A DNA stretch of 6,904 nucleotides from an uncultured euryarchaeote (lineage in GTDB: Archaea; Thermoplasmatota; Poseidoniia; Poseidoniales; Poseidoniaceae). The notes below the pieces were generated by a model that was not told the origin of the DNA, searched no databases, and saw only the letters and a list, made by a program, of their open reading frames with translations. The position numbers and the translations under genes are program-made. Below are positions 6,087-6,904 of this stretch, one piece after another (within the stretch, counting starts at the first letter, position 1; every line of letters starts with the position of its first letter). Where the stretch lies: positions 1-6,904 of the forward strand of contig CALBJF010000401.1 of assembly GCA_937892665.1 (NCBI GenBank), given 5' to 3'.

Positions 6087-6904
6087 GGGTTGAAGGTTCG
6101 TAAGAAGAAATTCTGAATTGAACGCAGCATGAGCATTGCATCAAACCCTGGTTCTGCTTGTGCGAATCGAAGAGAGATGCTGGTTTTAGCTTGAGTACCA
6201 CTGTTACGGATTCCAAGACTGACCTCATTACCATTCAATTGACATCGGATAAGCATCAAATTCGGCTCTCCTTCCAGACCCATACGTTGCCAGTTCGTCA
6301 CCTCTCCAGCAAGTGCAAGATGCGTTATGGCCATCGATTCAACTGAATCTGCATATTGGTTTTTACCATCCCACATCCATCGGTTTGGGTTCGTCACACT
6401 GACGCGTCGCTTCCATCCTTTTTCCATTGGATTTGAAGAGGGATGTTGCGTTGAAAGTAAGAACATGATCAACGTCATTGCACCATCACCAACCAGACTC
6501 CACGCCGAACCATTTGGATGAGGCGAGGGTAAGACGAGATGGCCTGAGTCTTCGATTCCCAACATAATTGGCAAGGCCTTGCCTGTGAGTGAATGATTCT
6601 TTGAAAGAGCGTGAGAAAGCCACCGATCCCCCACTGCAGTTTCAATTCCAATCATCGATTCTTGCTGACGAACCGAAGTAAGAAGCGTCAGATTTGATTC
6701 AATACTTGCTGCAACAATCCAATCTGCATCCAAAGCAGAGAGAAGGGCATCAGCGATATCATCGCCATCAACAACACAGATTCCATCATGTGTTTCTTGA
6801 AGCAGAAGACAGCGATCGCCATCACCGTCAAGAGCCGCTCCAACGATGGCACCTATTGCTTGAGAAGCAACGGAGCGGACAAGCAAGTGGTCGCTTTTTT
6901 TTGC
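6074..6904 (-). CDS. Alpha-D-phosphohexomutase (phosphomannomutase/phosphoglucosamine mutase family), N-terminus outside window
   Basis: Enzymes of this family move phosphate between C6 and C1 of a hexose through a phosphoserine, supplying sugar 1-phosphates for nucleotide sugars and glycans. The visible 276 residues are roughly the C-terminal 60 per cent of a usual 430-460 residue enzyme. Numbering from the window edge, the Mg-binding loop ALDGDGDR ends domain 2 (DGDGDR at 26-31). Domain 3 shows GIETAVGDR (86-94), the sugar-binding loop GIEDSGH (116-122) and VGDGA (138-142). Domain 4 carries the phosphate-binding loop RNSGTQAK (233-240). The catalytic serine of domain 1 lies off the right edge. 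The frame stays open to base 6904, so the TTG at 6886 is not the start. The loop reads SGTQ where most members have SGTE, so the substrate (mannose, glucose or glucosamine phosphate) cannot be fixed. The gene is convergent with the giant membrane-protein gene and overlaps it by 7 bases. Confidence 0.92.
   Translation of the reverse strand, partial: AKKSDHLLVRSVASQAIGAIVGAALDGDGDRCLLLQETHDGICVVDGDDIADALLSALDADWIVAASIESNLTLLTSVRQQESMIGIETAVGDRWLSHALSKNHSLTGKALPIMLGIEDSGHLVLPSPHPNGSAWSLVGDGAMTLIMFLLSTQHPSSNPMEKGWKRRVSVTNPNRWMWDGKNQYADSVESMAITHLALAGEVTNWQRMGLEGEPNLMLIRCQLNGNEVSLGIRNSGTQAKTSISLRFAQAEPGFDAMLMLRSIQNFFLRTFNPVAH

Noticed and set aside
1..6904. CRISPR array, insertion sequence, phage or defence genes
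   Set aside because: No spaced direct repeats, transposase, integrase, nuclease or toxin motif was seen on either strand.

Overview
The window carries four protein genes and a truncated tRNA gene, packed with very little intergenic DNA. The organism looks like a free-living archaeon, and I lean towards a marine planktonic euryarchaeon of the Poseidoniales (Marine Group II) kind. Four observations support this: the tRNA-Arg has a GGGGTAG...ATCCT D-arm typical of archaeal rather than bacterial tRNA-Arg; TATA-like boxes lie about 25-27 bases before the expected transcript starts; one gene seems leaderless; and there is a very large acidic-headed membrane protein. This is inference. No ribosomal or other decisive marker is present, and an ATP-type PEP carboxykinase is itself commoner in bacteria.

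Layout from left to right. Bases 1-49 (minus strand) hold the 5' two thirds of a tRNA-Arg(UCG) that runs off the left edge. Bases 105-530 (minus) encode a small DUF4190-like membrane protein with a Gln/Pro-rich head. Bases 570-2162 (minus) encode a complete ATP-dependent PEP carboxykinase (pckA) with every catalytic motif intact. A 114-base divergent intergenic region (2163-2276) separates it from a plus-strand gene at 2277-6080 encoding a 1267-residue membrane protein with about 36 hydrophobic segments and no family I recognise. Its stop overlaps, convergently by 7 bases, the stop of a phosphohexomutase (phosphomannomutase/phosphoglucosamine mutase superfamily) at 6074-6904 on the minus strand, whose N-terminus lies beyond the right edge. 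No stretch longer than 300 bases lacks a gene.

Functionally, PckA makes phosphoenolpyruvate from oxaloacetate (gluconeogenesis), and the phosphohexomutase moves phosphate between C6 and C1 of a sugar to feed sugar-nucleotide and glycan synthesis. Both suit a heterotroph that builds sugars from peptide or lipid carbon, but they are not in one operon and no direct link is shown. The most unexplained item is the giant membrane protein. By eye it is built of about eight tandem four-helix units of roughly 105-115 residues, interrupted by a basic cytosolic linker. I see no mobile element, CRISPR array, phage gene or defence system.
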